Origin: Jacaranda mimosifolia
Taxonomy: Eukaryota; Streptophyta; Magnoliopsida; Lamiales; Bignoniaceae
Assembly (NCBI GenBank): GCA_018894105.1
Contig: CM032120.1
Coordinates: forward strand, 32,882,710-32,946,709
Direction: 5' to 3'
DNA: 64,000 nt
The notes under the pieces were generated by a model. That model did not search any database. It was given only the letters and a program-made list of their open reading frames with translations, and had not been told where the DNA came from. A program made the position numbers and the translations under genes. Shown in pieces: positions 37,570 through 48,085 of this stretch (positions are counted from its first letter, which is position 1; each line of letters starts with the position of its first letter).

Positions 37570-38275
37570 CTTTATTACACCTTCTAAGATCCAGGTCAAA
37601 GAATATGTCCAAGCCTCAACCCTTGACCAACACTTTCTTCCTGCTACAGAAAAGGAACAAATGGTTTCCATCGAGTTACCTTCCCATTTACCTAGGTTAT
37701 GACTTTCAGAAGGATATACTCATATTTATTTTGGAGCCATAAGGTTTGCTCTTACACTTCATGGACAAAAAGGTCTTCTTACTACTTCCAGAATTGGTCT
37801 CATGGATACTCGTTTTTCAGACTACCAACATGCATGTATTGGCACTGTTCAGACAACATTGAATGCTGGAACAATTCTAGTTACCATGTTCCCCAATTTC
37901 AACATGCCAATATCAGATCCATGCTTACAATCGGCACTTAAGCTTCAAATCCAGATTTGTGGAGCTGTTCCTACTGCTTCAACTTATTCTGCAACACTCC
38001 ATTATCAGATGGTGTACAGGATTCAAAATCATTCAATTGATTTTGCCTTTCCTTAGGAGACAGACGAAGCCTTGTTAATTTATGTGGATACAAATCATAC
38101 ACCCAGTTGTACTTATGTCCCCAGACAATTACCAAGAGATGAGTTGCAGAAGTTGATTCCTGATTCGTGGATTACTGCCTATGAACAAACTCACCAGGCG
38201 TCTAAGGAATCAAAGCCAATCAGTCTACTGAACCATCTTTTCACAAAAATCAAGATGGAACGGTAGAAATCAAGT
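37570..38275 (+). pseudogene. Caulimovirid movement protein region, left arm (decayed)
   Basis: Plus-strand reading shows the movement-protein core of plant pararetroviruses (30K-type superfamily), with HGQKGLLTTSRIGLMDT, YQHACIGTVQTTLNAGT and YVDTNHTPSCTYVPRQLP. Cell-to-cell movement through plasmodesmata is the family role. The N-terminal part is missing here because the arm starts inside the gene; it is present on the right at 48085-47840. A TAG at 38054-38056 interrupts the frame in both arms, and a frameshift follows near 38270-38330. Non-functional. Confidence 0.8.
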
Positions 38276-38487
38276 TTAAAAAGCAGAAGGAAAAAGCCAG
38301 AGTTCCCAGTTGTTTTACTTCCAATTCCCTTTATTCTATTGAATCCACTATGCCAATTTGTGGATTTGATGGAAATGGAAGTCCCATCTTTGCACCTCCA
38401 GAGGTCCCTACATAGCGACCATCAAGGATTTCTAGGGATGATCCATTTGTTGATACTCTATGACAACCATCCAGAAAGTTTGACTAT

Positions 38488-39570
38488 TTGGTCAAATATA
38501 CTCCACCATCTCCAACACCGTGGCCAACAACTCATTCTGGATGGGGAGTTCAGGAGGGATATGAAGATAGTGATGATGAAGACTACTACAACGATGATGA
38601 TAATGGCTATCCCTTATACAACCATGTGGATACTAAACCCATCCCAAATCAGATCATGATGTTTGGACCTTCCTCTTCTTCCTTCCAACAACTGAATTTT
38701 CCCCCAAAGGAAATTCAGACAGCTGAGTTTAATCACTCTTGGAAGATAAAGAATCCAACATCTCGGAAGTCAGATGGTTCAACGGTGGATGTCACTGCTG
38801 CAGAAGCAACTCTCAACTGGCAGTCCGAGAATGCAGTAGTTCAAAATCACATGCTGCAGAAAATTGTTAAAAGCCAGGAGAGAATTGAAGCCAAGATGGA
38901 GAATCAAATTGCAGTGTTAATTCAATCTTTGAAAGAAAGGATTGATACTGTTCACAACGAAATTATGAGACTTCTTCATAACTCTCAGCCGTTCAGTCAT
39001 AAAGAGCAGGAGATCAAGACACTTCAAACCCAACTAAAGTCTCTGGAAGAACAATACCAAAGAGACTCTATTTGGAGCAGGCCAGAATCTTCAATGTCTC
39101 CATACCCTGTTGTGTCACAACCCTTACATGGTCTGGACAATTTCAAGAAGATGTTTGGAGACTCTTCTTCATTATTCTCTCCTGAAGAATATAAAAAGAA
39201 GAGTAATAAGCCCCAAGTCTCAGTCTCGAACACAAACATCGGACCAGTTATTTCAAAGGCCGGGGACTCACAACAGTTCATGATGCAGAGCTCTTCCTCT
39301 TTAAATTCGTTCACTGATTTTCTAAAAAAGGCAGCTGACCATGAAAATGACAAGCCAAACCGACCATGGCCAGTGTTTACAACAGAAGATATCAGTGATA
39401 CAGAGGAAATTGCGGAAGAAGTTCCATTACTCTTTATGAATCAGCCTCCAGAAGAAAGACCTCCAGAAACTCCTCAAGAGCCTATTGTAGATGATGAACC
39501 AGAAACCAGTCAACAGGGTCAACAGCGAAATCCCTATGCCCAGCAACCTGATGATACTTTTTTCCAGTAA
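38488..39570 (+). pseudogene. Caulimovirid polyprotein segment between movement and coat protein, left arm
   Basis: An open frame of 360 codons. The N-terminal third is acidic and low in complexity (EDSDDEDYYNDDDNG). The middle is a likely coiled coil (about residues 120-185, with QERIEAKMENQIAVLIQSLK). The C-terminal part is Pro/Glu-rich (EERPPETPQEP). Equivalent regions in caulimovirids link the movement and coat proteins or form virion-associated coiled coils; I cannot name this one more precisely. The frame ends in TAA at 39568-39570, just after the ATG (39551) of the coat-protein frame. Confidence 0.65.
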
Positions 39571-40430
39571 TTCAAGGCATCTATTCGCCTTTGATGATAT
39601 TCCTCCTTCTATTTGGAAAGATAGAATTCATGAGATGATGTCTTGGTGTGTTACTGAATTACAAAAACCAGGCGCAAAAATGACAGGGGTTATTAATGGT
39701 TTTACTGCAAGAATGACTGGTACGCTAAAAGAATGGTGGTATGCTCTTGGAGAATATCGGCAGATCCAGGCTAGAAACTCACCAAACATAGAAACTTTCA
39801 CGAATTATGTTTACATTGAGTTTCTAGGTCAACATCAGAACAATTTGGATTCTGCTAGGGAGGAGTTCTTTAAAATGAAATGCTGTTCCTTCAAGAGAAA
39901 AGATTTAGAGATGCACTTCCAAAGGATGTCTCAAAAGTTCTACATTCTTGGTGGGATGGACAATCCAAATCTGAAGCTAGCCTATCTTAACTCCATTCCC
40001 GAATCCCTTGGTCAAGAAGCTTTAAGACTGATTGAGCTCAGAGGGAGAACTCTTGAAAATGTTTCCCTTGGAGAAATTTATCAGTTTGTTTTAAGGCTCT
40101 GGAAAAATTATGCAATAATTGGAAATTTTTCAAGGAGTTCCAGGAAACAGGGAAAAAGTTTTCAAAGGAATGTGATAGAAAGGATCTTCAGATCAAATGC
40201 AAGTCAGAGAAGTGTCACTGCCCGGAGATAACCCACAGAAATTTCAGGAAATTTAAAAGAAAGCATCACCAGCAACAATGGAGACCAAGAAGAAGAAGGA
40301 GATTCTTTAGGAGAAAGTTCTCGAAACACAAAAGAGACAGGTGTCATATTTGTCATAAGCAGGGACACTGGGCTAAGAACTGTCCTAACAGAACAAGGGA
40401 CAAGATTCTTAAGCAACTCTTTTCTGAAGA
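39551..40430 (+). pseudogene. Caulimovirid coat protein with CCHC zinc knuckle, left arm
   Basis: Two frames together show a capsid core (IHEMMSWCVTELQKPGAKM, LKEWWYALGEYRQ, YFKM-like block FFKMKCCSFKRKD, FYILGGMDNPN), then a basic stretch and the knuckle CHICHKQGHWAKNC at 40342-40383. The first frame ends at 40229-40231 and the knuckle is in another frame, so a frameshift lies near 40130-40210, shared by both arms. The knuckle is the nucleic-acid-binding signature of caulimovirid capsid proteins. Defective. Confidence 0.85.
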
Positions 40431-40452
40431 AGACGAGCCTTCGGAGCAGTCA

Positions 40453-40910
40453 TTGTTCGCTTTGGATTATGTTTCAGAAAATGATTCTTCTGAGGATGAG
40501 ATGAAAGAAGACCATCTACCCATTTTTGGAATTCAATTCGTTGGTCTTGCTCTTGCTGTGCCATTTGTCCAGGTACAGATTATTCCTATGAAATTTGATA
40601 ATCCTATTAATGTGGTTGCTTTGATTGATACATGAGCACCCAGTTCTATTCTCAATCCCAGAATCCTACCTGCCTCATTCTGGAAAAAACATCATGAGGT
40701 GTTCTAGGTTGCTAATAGTGAAAATTTAACAATAGGGTTAATTAGCAAGCCTGTCAAGATACAATTCTTCCCAGAACTGTCAATTACTCATAAATTTCTT
40801 GGTTCTTCTTTACCTGGGAAGGATGTTGTTATTGGGTTTGATATCATTAAACAACTTTGGGAAAAGAAAGTAGTTCCTAAATCAGAAGGTCTTAGGTTTA
40901 AGTCTTACTT
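40453..40910 (+). pseudogene. Caulimovirid aspartic protease region, left arm, active site destroyed
   Basis: The frame runs into VVALIDT and then a TGA at 40633-40635 exactly where the catalytic D-T-G triad needs its glycine, followed by APSSILNPRILP. The flap/second half is readable after the stop (IVIGFDI-type stretch near 40820-40850). Retroviral-type proteases process the polyprotein; this one cannot be made intact. The same stop is present in the right arm. Confidence 0.8.
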
Positions 40911-41089
40911 TCTTCCTTATATCAAGCCACAATATCACCTCTCTGTTCAAATTGATTCCATTGCAGATATTAGTACAAAACTAAAAGGAGATTGTTGTGC
41001 AGAATCTCATTCTGATTTCCTTCATAAATGCACAAATCCCCTTTGGAAAAATACAGAGTTTTTTGTACAGCTACCCTTTAAGAAAGATG

Positions 41090-41805
41090 TAAATATAAAC
41101 CCTACTAAAGCTAGTTACCCAGGGATGCCACCTGATCAGCTTGAGTTGGCAACAAAGGAATTAGCCCAGCTTTGAGATGAAGGTCTCATTGAAGCTACAA
41201 ATTCTTCGTGGGCTAGTCAAGCCTTTTATGTTAATAAAAGATCAGAGCAAGCAAGGGGAAATATGAGACTGGTGATCAATTACAAGCCCCTAAACTACTT
41301 CCTTGCTGATGAGAAGTTTCCACTTTAGAATAGGAATTGCCTATTCTCCAACCTCGCAAAAGCTCATGTCTTCTCCAAATTTGATCTCAAAGTAGGATTT
41401 TGGCATATTGGCATTCATCCTGATGATTGCTACAAAACGGCGTTCTGCATTCCAAATGCTCATTTCCAGTGGACTGTTATTCCTTTTGGTCTAAAAACAG
41501 CACCATCATTGTTTCAGAAAGCTATGGTCCAGATCTTTGAGCCACTGCTCCCAAATGCCTTAATTTATATTGATGATATTCTTTTATTTTTTGAAGATAT
41601 GCAGACTCATTCATATTTTGTTCATCGTTTTGGGGAGTTGGTTCGACAGTATGGAATTATGCTTTCAGAAAAAAAGATGACCATTGCACAAAATGAGATT
41701 GAGTTCTTGGGAATGTTTATTAAGGATGGACAATATTCTCTACAGCCACATATTGCCAATGAGCTTCTCAAATTTCCCGATGACTTGGAATCTAAGCAGC
41801 AGACA
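41090..41805 (+). pseudogene. Caulimovirid reverse transcriptase, left arm (truncated at the thumb)
   Basis: RT fingers/palm are readable: MRLVINYKPLNYF, FSKFDLKVGFWHI, FCIPNAHFQWTVIPFGLK and the catalytic YIDDILLFFED (YIDD codons at 41566-41577). A TGA near 41174 is shared by both arms; a TAG at 41326-41328 is private to this arm (the mirror codon is CAG). RT ends at a breakpoint after ESKQQ at about 41805, where sequence switches to an inverted viral 3' region. RNase H is not present here. Confidence 0.88.
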
Positions 41806-42414
41806 CAGTACTTACAATAGCTGTACTAAAGACAAACACAAAACAGTACACACCCGACAACTAGTACAATAATTTAAGACACCTTTTGACAATTGGAACC
41901 AGAAGGACAATAATTAAAACAATAAAAGCAAACTTTTACACAAGGTCAAAAAGCTAACAGTAACACCACTAAGTTAAAAAGCCAGCAGGATAAGGACCAA
42001 AGACCACGTTTGATGAATTCTGGGGTGGAGTCTGGCTTAGAGGATTATCTAAATTAATAGTAATCCCAGCTTTTTCCAACCACTGACTTTCCAGCTCATA
42101 AGGGTCCTGTGAGTCCATCATGATGTCTTCATCTACTTTCTCTTTTCCTTTGTTTGATGGAGAAGTAGCAACAGGGAATGGAGGGACGACTGGAAACAAA
42201 CATGGAACAGTAGCAGCAACACCTTGGGAAGACTTATTATGAGATAATAAATTCTAGTTAGAATTAAAATAAGTCTTGGAAATTCCCCACATGGACGCTG
42301 GAGTGGTCCTATAGAACTCCGTATGGAACTGCTCAAAGCATGCCCTAGCATCATTCTGAATTTGAATTGCATAGTCACTAGGCATTTGTTCCCAGGGTGC
42401 GTCATCTTCAAACT
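41806..42414 (-). pseudogene. Viral polyprotein C-terminus and 3' non-coding end, left arm
   Basis: On the minus strand the sequence reads out of the spacer into DAPWEQMPSDYAIQIQND and SMWGISKTYFNSN, then a TAG, then an acidic tail frame 42199-41969 (KGKEKVDEDIMMDSQDPYEL) ending in GPYPAGFLT. About 160 bp of T-rich viral 3' sequence follows, then the junction with RT at about 41806. The segment is thus joined tail to tail with the plus-strand RT. Confidence 0.7.
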
Positions 42415-42989
42415 TGGGCCAAATCTGTGGTGGAATTTCTGAATTCTGCTCTGCCATTTTTCTCTGAAGTTCTCTTATCTCAACGCCATGATCATAGAAG
42501 TCCTTATTAAGAAGATAAGGAAAAATACCATATTCTTGAACTGAGTAAAAATATGGTAAGTTATGGATATGAGGAGAACACTGTCTTGAAAGGATAAAAA
42601 CAACAGAGACTCCTGGGTTAGATTTTCCAGTCTGTTTGATCTGAATCACCTTAAACAATCTCATCCAAGTAGATAAAGGATAGAACCATTCAAGAAAAGC
42701 TCTAGCACAGGGATTATCATCAAAATCGTCAAACCATCCACTGTGTAGCTCAGCAAACCACTTGATAGATTGTTCAATTGGGAATTCCACAGCAATCTTC
42801 CATTGTTCAAGCATGTACCAAAGCATACAAAGTAGTTCTTTGGAAAACATGAGATGGAAAGGATTAGAAATACTGAACAATGTGAAGAATGGATAATCTG
42901 GCTGAAAACCTAAACCTCCAAAAGTGTGAAGTCCAGTTTTTCTAACAGTGAGGGAGCTTATGTTGAAAAATATCAATCCCTCACTGTTC
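42415..42989 (-). pseudogene. Palindrome spacer: single-copy viral C-terminal domain
   Basis: The only part of the core not duplicated by the palindrome. It encodes on the minus strand the unrecognised domain found also at 48301-48840 (KTGLHTFGGLGFQPDYPFFT, EQWKIAVEFPIEQSIKWFAE, LSTWMRLFKVIQIKQTGKS). Near its right end, aacagtgaggga and tccctcactgtt form a small hairpin (about 42945-42992), where the strand of the viral sequence switches. Confidence 0.75.
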
Positions 42990-43600
42990 AGTTTGAAGAT
43001 GACGCACCCTGGGAACAAATGCCTAGTGACTATGCAATTCAAATTCAGAATGATGCTAGGGCATGCTTTGAGCAGTTCCATACGGAGTTCTATAGGACCA
43101 CTCCAGCGTCCATGTGGGGAATTTCCAAGACTTATTTTAATTCTAACTAGAATTTATTATCTCATAATAAGTCTTCCCAAGGTGTTGCTGCTACTGTTCC
43201 ATGTTTGTTTCCAGTCGTCCCTCCATTCCCTGTTGCTACTTCTCCATCAAACAAAGGAAAAGAGAAAGTAGATGAAGACATCATGATGGACTCACAGGAC
43301 CCTTATGAGCTGGAAAGTCAGTGGTTGGAAAAAGCTGGGATTACTATTAATTTAGATAATCCTCTAAGCTAGACTCCACCCCAGAATTCATCAAACGTGG
43401 TCTTTGGTCCTTATCCTGCTGGCTTTTTAACTTAGTGGTGTTACTGTTAGCTTTTTGACCTTGTGTAAAAGTTTGCTTTTATTGTTTTAATTATTGTCCT
43501 TCTGGTTCCGATTGTCAAAAGGTGTCTTAAATTATTGTACTAGTTGTCGGGTGTGTACTGTTTTGTGTTTGTCTTTAGTACAGCTATTGTAAGTACTGTG
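42990..43600 (+). pseudogene. Viral polyprotein C-terminus and 3' end, right arm
   Basis: Mirror of 41806-42414. Here the plus strand carries the C-terminal frame and the acidic tail, with a private TAG at 43370-43372 (the left arm has CAG). The 3' T-rich end runs to about 43595, where it meets RT on the minus strand. Confidence 0.7.
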
Positions 43601-44320
43601 TCTGCTGCTTAGATTCCAAGTCATCGGGAAATTTGAGAAGCTCATTGGCAATATGTGGCTGTAGAGAATACTGTCCATCCTTAATAAACATTCCCAAGAA
43701 CTCAATCTCATTTTGTGCAATGGTCATCTTTTTTTCTGAAAGCATAATTCCATACTGTCGAACCAACTCCCCAAAACGATGAAGAAGATATGAATGAGTC
43801 TGCATATCTTCAAAAAATAAAAGAATATCATCAATATAAATTAAGGCATTTGGGAGCAGTGGCTCAAAGATCTGGACCATAGCTTTCTGAAACAATGATG
43901 GTGCTGTTTTTAGACCAAAAGGAATAACAGTCCACTGGAAATGAGCATTTGGAATGCAGAACGCCGTTTTGTAGCAATCATCAGGATGAATGCCAATATG
44001 CCAAAATCCTACTTTGAGATCAAATTTGGAGAAGACATGAGCTTTTGCGAGGTTGGAGAATAGGCAATTCCTATTCTGAAGTGGAAACTTCTCATCAGCA
44101 AGGAAGTAGTTTAGGGGCTTGTAATTGATCACCAGTCTCATATTTCCCCTTGCTTGCTCTGATCTTTTATTAACATAAAAGGCTTGACTAGCCCACGAAG
44201 AATTTGTAGCTTCAATGAGACCTTCATCTCAAAGCTGGGCTAATTCCTTTGTTGCCAACTCAAGCTGATCAGGTGGCATCCCTGGGTAACTAGCTTTAGT
44301 AGGGTTTATATTTACATCTT
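43599..44320 (-). pseudogene. Caulimovirid reverse transcriptase, right arm
   Basis: Mirror of the left-arm RT. An uninterrupted frame runs 44141-43584 through FPLQNRNC, FSKFDLKVGFWHI and YIDDILLFFED, so this copy lacks the private stop of the left arm. The shared TGA upstream (near 44228-44230) and the truncation after ESKQQ remain. Confidence 0.88.
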
Positions 44321-44489
44321 TCTTAAAGGGTAGCTGTACAAAAAACTCTGTATTTTTCCAAAGGGGATTTGTGCATTTATGAAGGAAATCAGAATGAGAT
44401 TCTGCACAACAATCTCCTTTTAGTTTTGTACTAATATCTGCAATGGAATCAATTTGAACAGAGAGGTGATATTGTGGCTTGATATAAGG

Positions 44490-44951
44490 AAGAAAGTAAG
44501 ACTTAAACCTAAGACCTTCTGATTTAGGAACTACTTTCTTTTCCCAAAGTTGTTTAATGATATCAAACCCAATAACAACATCCTTCCCAGGTAAAGAAGA
44601 ACCAAGAAATTTATGAGTAATTGACAGTTCTGGGAAGAATTGTATCTTGACAGGCTTGCTAATTAACCCTATTGTTAAATTTTCACTATTAGCAACCTAG
44701 AACACCTCATGATGTTTTTTCCAGAATGAGGCAGGTAGGATTCTGGGATTGAGAATAGAACTGGGTGCTCATGTATCAATCAAAGCAACCACATTAATAG
44801 GATTATCAAATTTCATAGGAATAATCTGTACCTGGACAAATGGCACAGCAAGAGCAAGACCAACGAATTGAATTCCAAAAATAGGTAGATGGTCTTCTTT
44901 CATCTCATCCTCAGAAGAATCATTTTCTGAAACATAATCCAAAGCGAACAA
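44490..44951 (-). pseudogene. Caulimovirid protease region, right arm
   Basis: Mirror of 40453-40910. The active-site codon is the same TGA (44769-44771) after VVALIDT. Non-functional. Confidence 0.8.
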
Positions 44952-44973
44952 TGACTGCTCCGAAGGCTCGTCT

Positions 44974-45853
44974 TCTTCAGAAAAGAGTTGCTTAAGAATC
45001 TTGTCCCTTGTTCTGTTAGGACAGTTCTTAGCCCAGTGTCCCTGCTTATGACAAATATGACACCTGTCTCTTTTGTGTTTCGAGAACTTTCTCCTAAAGA
45101 ATCTCCTTCTTCTTCTTGGTCTCCATTGTTGCTGGTGATGCTTTCTTTTAAATTTCCTGAAATTTCTGTGGGTTATCTCCGGGCAGTGACACTTCTCTGA
45201 CTTGCATTTGATCTGAAGATCCTTTCTATCACATTCCTTTGAAAACTTTTTCCCTGTTTCCTGGAACTCCTTGAAAAACTTCCAATTATTGCATAATTTT
45301 TCCAGAGCCTTAAAACAAACTGATAAATTTCTCCAAGGGAAACATTTTCAAGAGTTCTCCCTCTGAGCTCAATCAGTCTTAAGGCTTCTTGACCAAGGGA
45401 TTCGGGAATGGAGTTAAGATAGGCTTGCTTCAGATTTGGATTGTCCATCCCACCCAGAATGTAGAACTTTTGAGACATCCTTTGGAAGTGCATCTCTAAA
45501 TCTTTTCTCTTGAAGGAACAGCATTTCATTTTAAAGAACTCCTCCCTAGCAGAATCCAAATTGTTCTGATGTTGACCTAGAAACTCAATGTAAACATAAT
45601 TCATGAAAGTTTTTATGTTTGGTGAGTTTCTAGCCTGGATCTGCCGATATTCTCCAAGAGCATACCACCATTCTTTTAGCGTACCAGTCATTCTTGCAGT
45701 AAAACCATTAATAACCCCTGTCATTGTAGCGCCTGGTTTTTGTAATTCAGTAACACACCAAGACATCATCTCATGAATTCTATCTTTCCAAATAGAAAGA
45801 GGAATATCATCAAAGGCGAATAGATGCCTTGAATTACTGGAAAAAAGTATCAT
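44974..45853 (-). pseudogene. Caulimovirid coat protein with zinc knuckle, right arm
   Basis: Mirror of the left-arm coat protein. The knuckle codons are at 45062-45021. Single-residue differences from the left arm include KPGATMTG for KPGAKMTG, SPNIKTFMN for SPNIETFTN and NLKQAYLN for NLKLAYLN. It has the same frameshift before the knuckle. Confidence 0.85.
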
Positions 45854-46916
45854 CAGGTTGTTGGGCATAGGGATTTCGCTGTTGACCCTGTTGACTGGTT
45901 TCTGGTTCATCATCTACAATAGGCTCTTGAGGAGTTTCTGGAGGTCTTTCTTCTGGAGGCTGATTCATAAAGAGTAATGGAACTTCTTCCGCAATTTCCT
46001 CTATATCACTGATATCTTCTGTTGTAAACACTGGCCATGGTCGGTTTGGCTTGTCATTTTCATGGTCAGCTGCTTTTTTTAGAAAATCAGTGAACGAATT
46101 TAAAGTGGAAGAGCTCTGCATCATGAACTATTGTGAGTCCCCGGCCTTTGAAATAACTGGTCCGATGTTTGTGTTCGAGACTGAGACTTGGGGCTTATTA
46201 CTCTTCTTTTTATATTCTTCAGGAGAGAAGAATGAAGAAGAGTCTCCAAACATCTTCTTGAAATTGTCCAGACCATGTAAGGGTTGTGACACAACAGGGT
46301 ATGGAGACATTGAAGATTCTGGCCTGCTCCAAATAGAGTCTCTTTGGTATTGTTCTTCCAGAGACTTTAGTTGGGTTTGAAGTGTCTTGATCTCCTGCTC
46401 TTTATGACTGAACGGCTGAGAGTTATGAAGAAGTCTCATAATTTCGTTGTGAACAGTATCAATCCTTTCTTTCAAAGATTGAATTAACACTGCAATTTGA
46501 TTCTCCATCTTGGCTTCAATTCTCTCCTGGCTTTTAACAATTTTCTGCAGCATGTGATTTTGAACTATTGCATTCTCGGACTGCCAGTTGAGAGTTGCTT
46601 CTGCAGCAGTGACATCCACCGTTGAACCATCTGACTTCCGAGATGTTGGATTCTTTATCTTCCAAGAGTGATTAAACTCAGCTGTCTGAATTTCCTTTGG
46701 GGGAAAATTCAGTTGTTGGAAGGAAGAAGAGGAAGGTCCAAACATCATGATCTGATTTGGGATGGGTTTAGTATCCACATGGTTGTATAAGGGATAGCCA
46801 TTATCATCATCGTTGTAGTAGTCTTCATCATCACTATCTTCATATCCCTCCTGAACTCCCCATCCAGAATGAGTTGTTGGCCACGGTGTTGGAGATGGTG
46901 GAGTATATTTGACCAA
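45834..46916 (-). pseudogene. Polyprotein segment with coiled coil, right arm
   Basis: Mirror of 38488-39570. This copy has a private stop (TAG at about 46128-46130, KAGDSQ then stop), splitting the frame into 46916-46128 and 46124-45834. The end of the second part again overlaps the ATG of the coat-protein frame. Confidence 0.65.
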
Positions 46917-47128
46917 ATAGTCAAACTTTCTGGATGGTTGTCATAGAGTATCAACAAATGGATCATCCCTAGAAATCCTTGATGGTCGCTATGTAGGGAC
47001 CTCTGGAGGTGCAAAGATGGGACTTCCATTTCCATCAAATCCACAAATTGGCATAGTGGATTCAATAGAATAAAGGGAATTGGAAGTAAAACAACTGGGA
47101 ACTCCGGTTTTTTCCTTCTGCTTTTTAA

Positions 47129-48085
47129 ACTTGATTTCTACCGTTCCATCTTGATTTTTGTGAAAAGATGGTTCAGTAGACTGATTGGCTTTGATTCCTT
47201 AGACGCCTGGTGAGTTTGTTCATAGGCAGTAATCCACGAATCAGGAATCAACTTCTGCAACTCATCTCTTGGTAATTGTCTGGGGACATAAGTACAACTG
47301 GGTGTATGATTTGTATCCACATAAATTAACAAGGCTTCGTCTGTCTCCTAAGGAAAGGCAAAATCAATTGAATGATTTTGAATCCTGTACACCATCTGAT
47401 AATGGAGTGTTGCAGAATAAGTTGAAGCAGTAGGAACAGCTCCACAAATCTGGATTTGAAGCTTAAGTGCCGATTGTAAGCATGGATCTGATATTGGCAT
47501 GTTGAAATTGGGGAACATGGTAACTAGAACTGTTCCAGCATTCAATGTTGTCTGAACAGTGCCAATACATGCATGTTGGTAGTCTGAAAAATGAGTATCC
47601 ATGAGACCAATTCTGGAAGTAGTAAGAAGACCTTTTTGTCCATGAAGTGTAAGAGCAAACCTTATGGCTCCAAAATGAATATGAGTATATCCTTCTGAAA
47701 TTCATAACCTAGGTAAATGGGAAGGTAACTCAATGGAAACCATTTGTTCCTTTTCTGTAGCAGGAAGAAAGTGTTGGTCAAAGGCTGAGGCTTGGACATA
47801 TTCTTTGACCTGGATCTTAGAAGGTTTAATAAGGCTCTTTATGGTTTTAGTAAAAGAGGATTTAGGTTTGGTGAAAGCATTGTAAGGATTTATGAGAGGT
47901 AAGTTGGTGAGTGGGACTTTTTCATTATCAGGGAGATAAGTAATCTCATAGAGAGAATCTATTTGAGAAGTATTAGACTGTCGGAAACTAGAACTAGGAG
48001 TAAGAGTAGAGGAAGAAGAAAAAGAGGTAGAGGGCCTGGGTAGTAAACTATCCATGGCTCTGATTCCAATTGGAATCGGAGCCAT
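47129..48085 (-). pseudogene. Caulimovirid movement protein, right side, with intact N-terminus
   Basis: The minus-strand frame starts at 48085 (MAPIPIGIRAM) or, more naturally, at the internal Met at 48055 (MDSLLPRPSTSFSSSSTLTP). It runs through a Ser-rich N-terminus and EYVQASAFDQHFLPATEKEQ to a stop near 47702, then continues with small breaks through the conserved core (YQHACIGTVQTTLNAGT). This is the only complete 5' end of the viral coding region in the window; the left arm starts inside it. The TAG after FAFP is the same as on the left. Confidence 0.8.

Larger units (their letters stand above)
37570..47834. repeat. Giant inverted repeat (palindrome) of endogenous pararetrovirus DNA
   Basis: The left arm 37570-42414 and right arm 42990-47834 are reverse complements around an axis at 42702, separated by a spacer of about 575 bp. 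Corresponding landmarks sum to 85,404 every time: 37699/47705, 38266/47138, 38488/46916, 39491/45913, 40453/44951, 41820/43584, 42254/43150. Thus no net insertion or deletion has accumulated over about 4.8 kb. Comparison of translated segments shows scattered single substitutions only, roughly 1-2 percent by eye. The outer left limit is where similarity to 47835 and beyond fades. Confidence 0.93.

Noticed and set aside
39024..39353. Antisense ORF of 109 codons (and mirror at 46051-46380), plus 40204-40416/44988-45200
   Set aside because: Shadows of the viral frames; they appear twice only because the region is palindromic.
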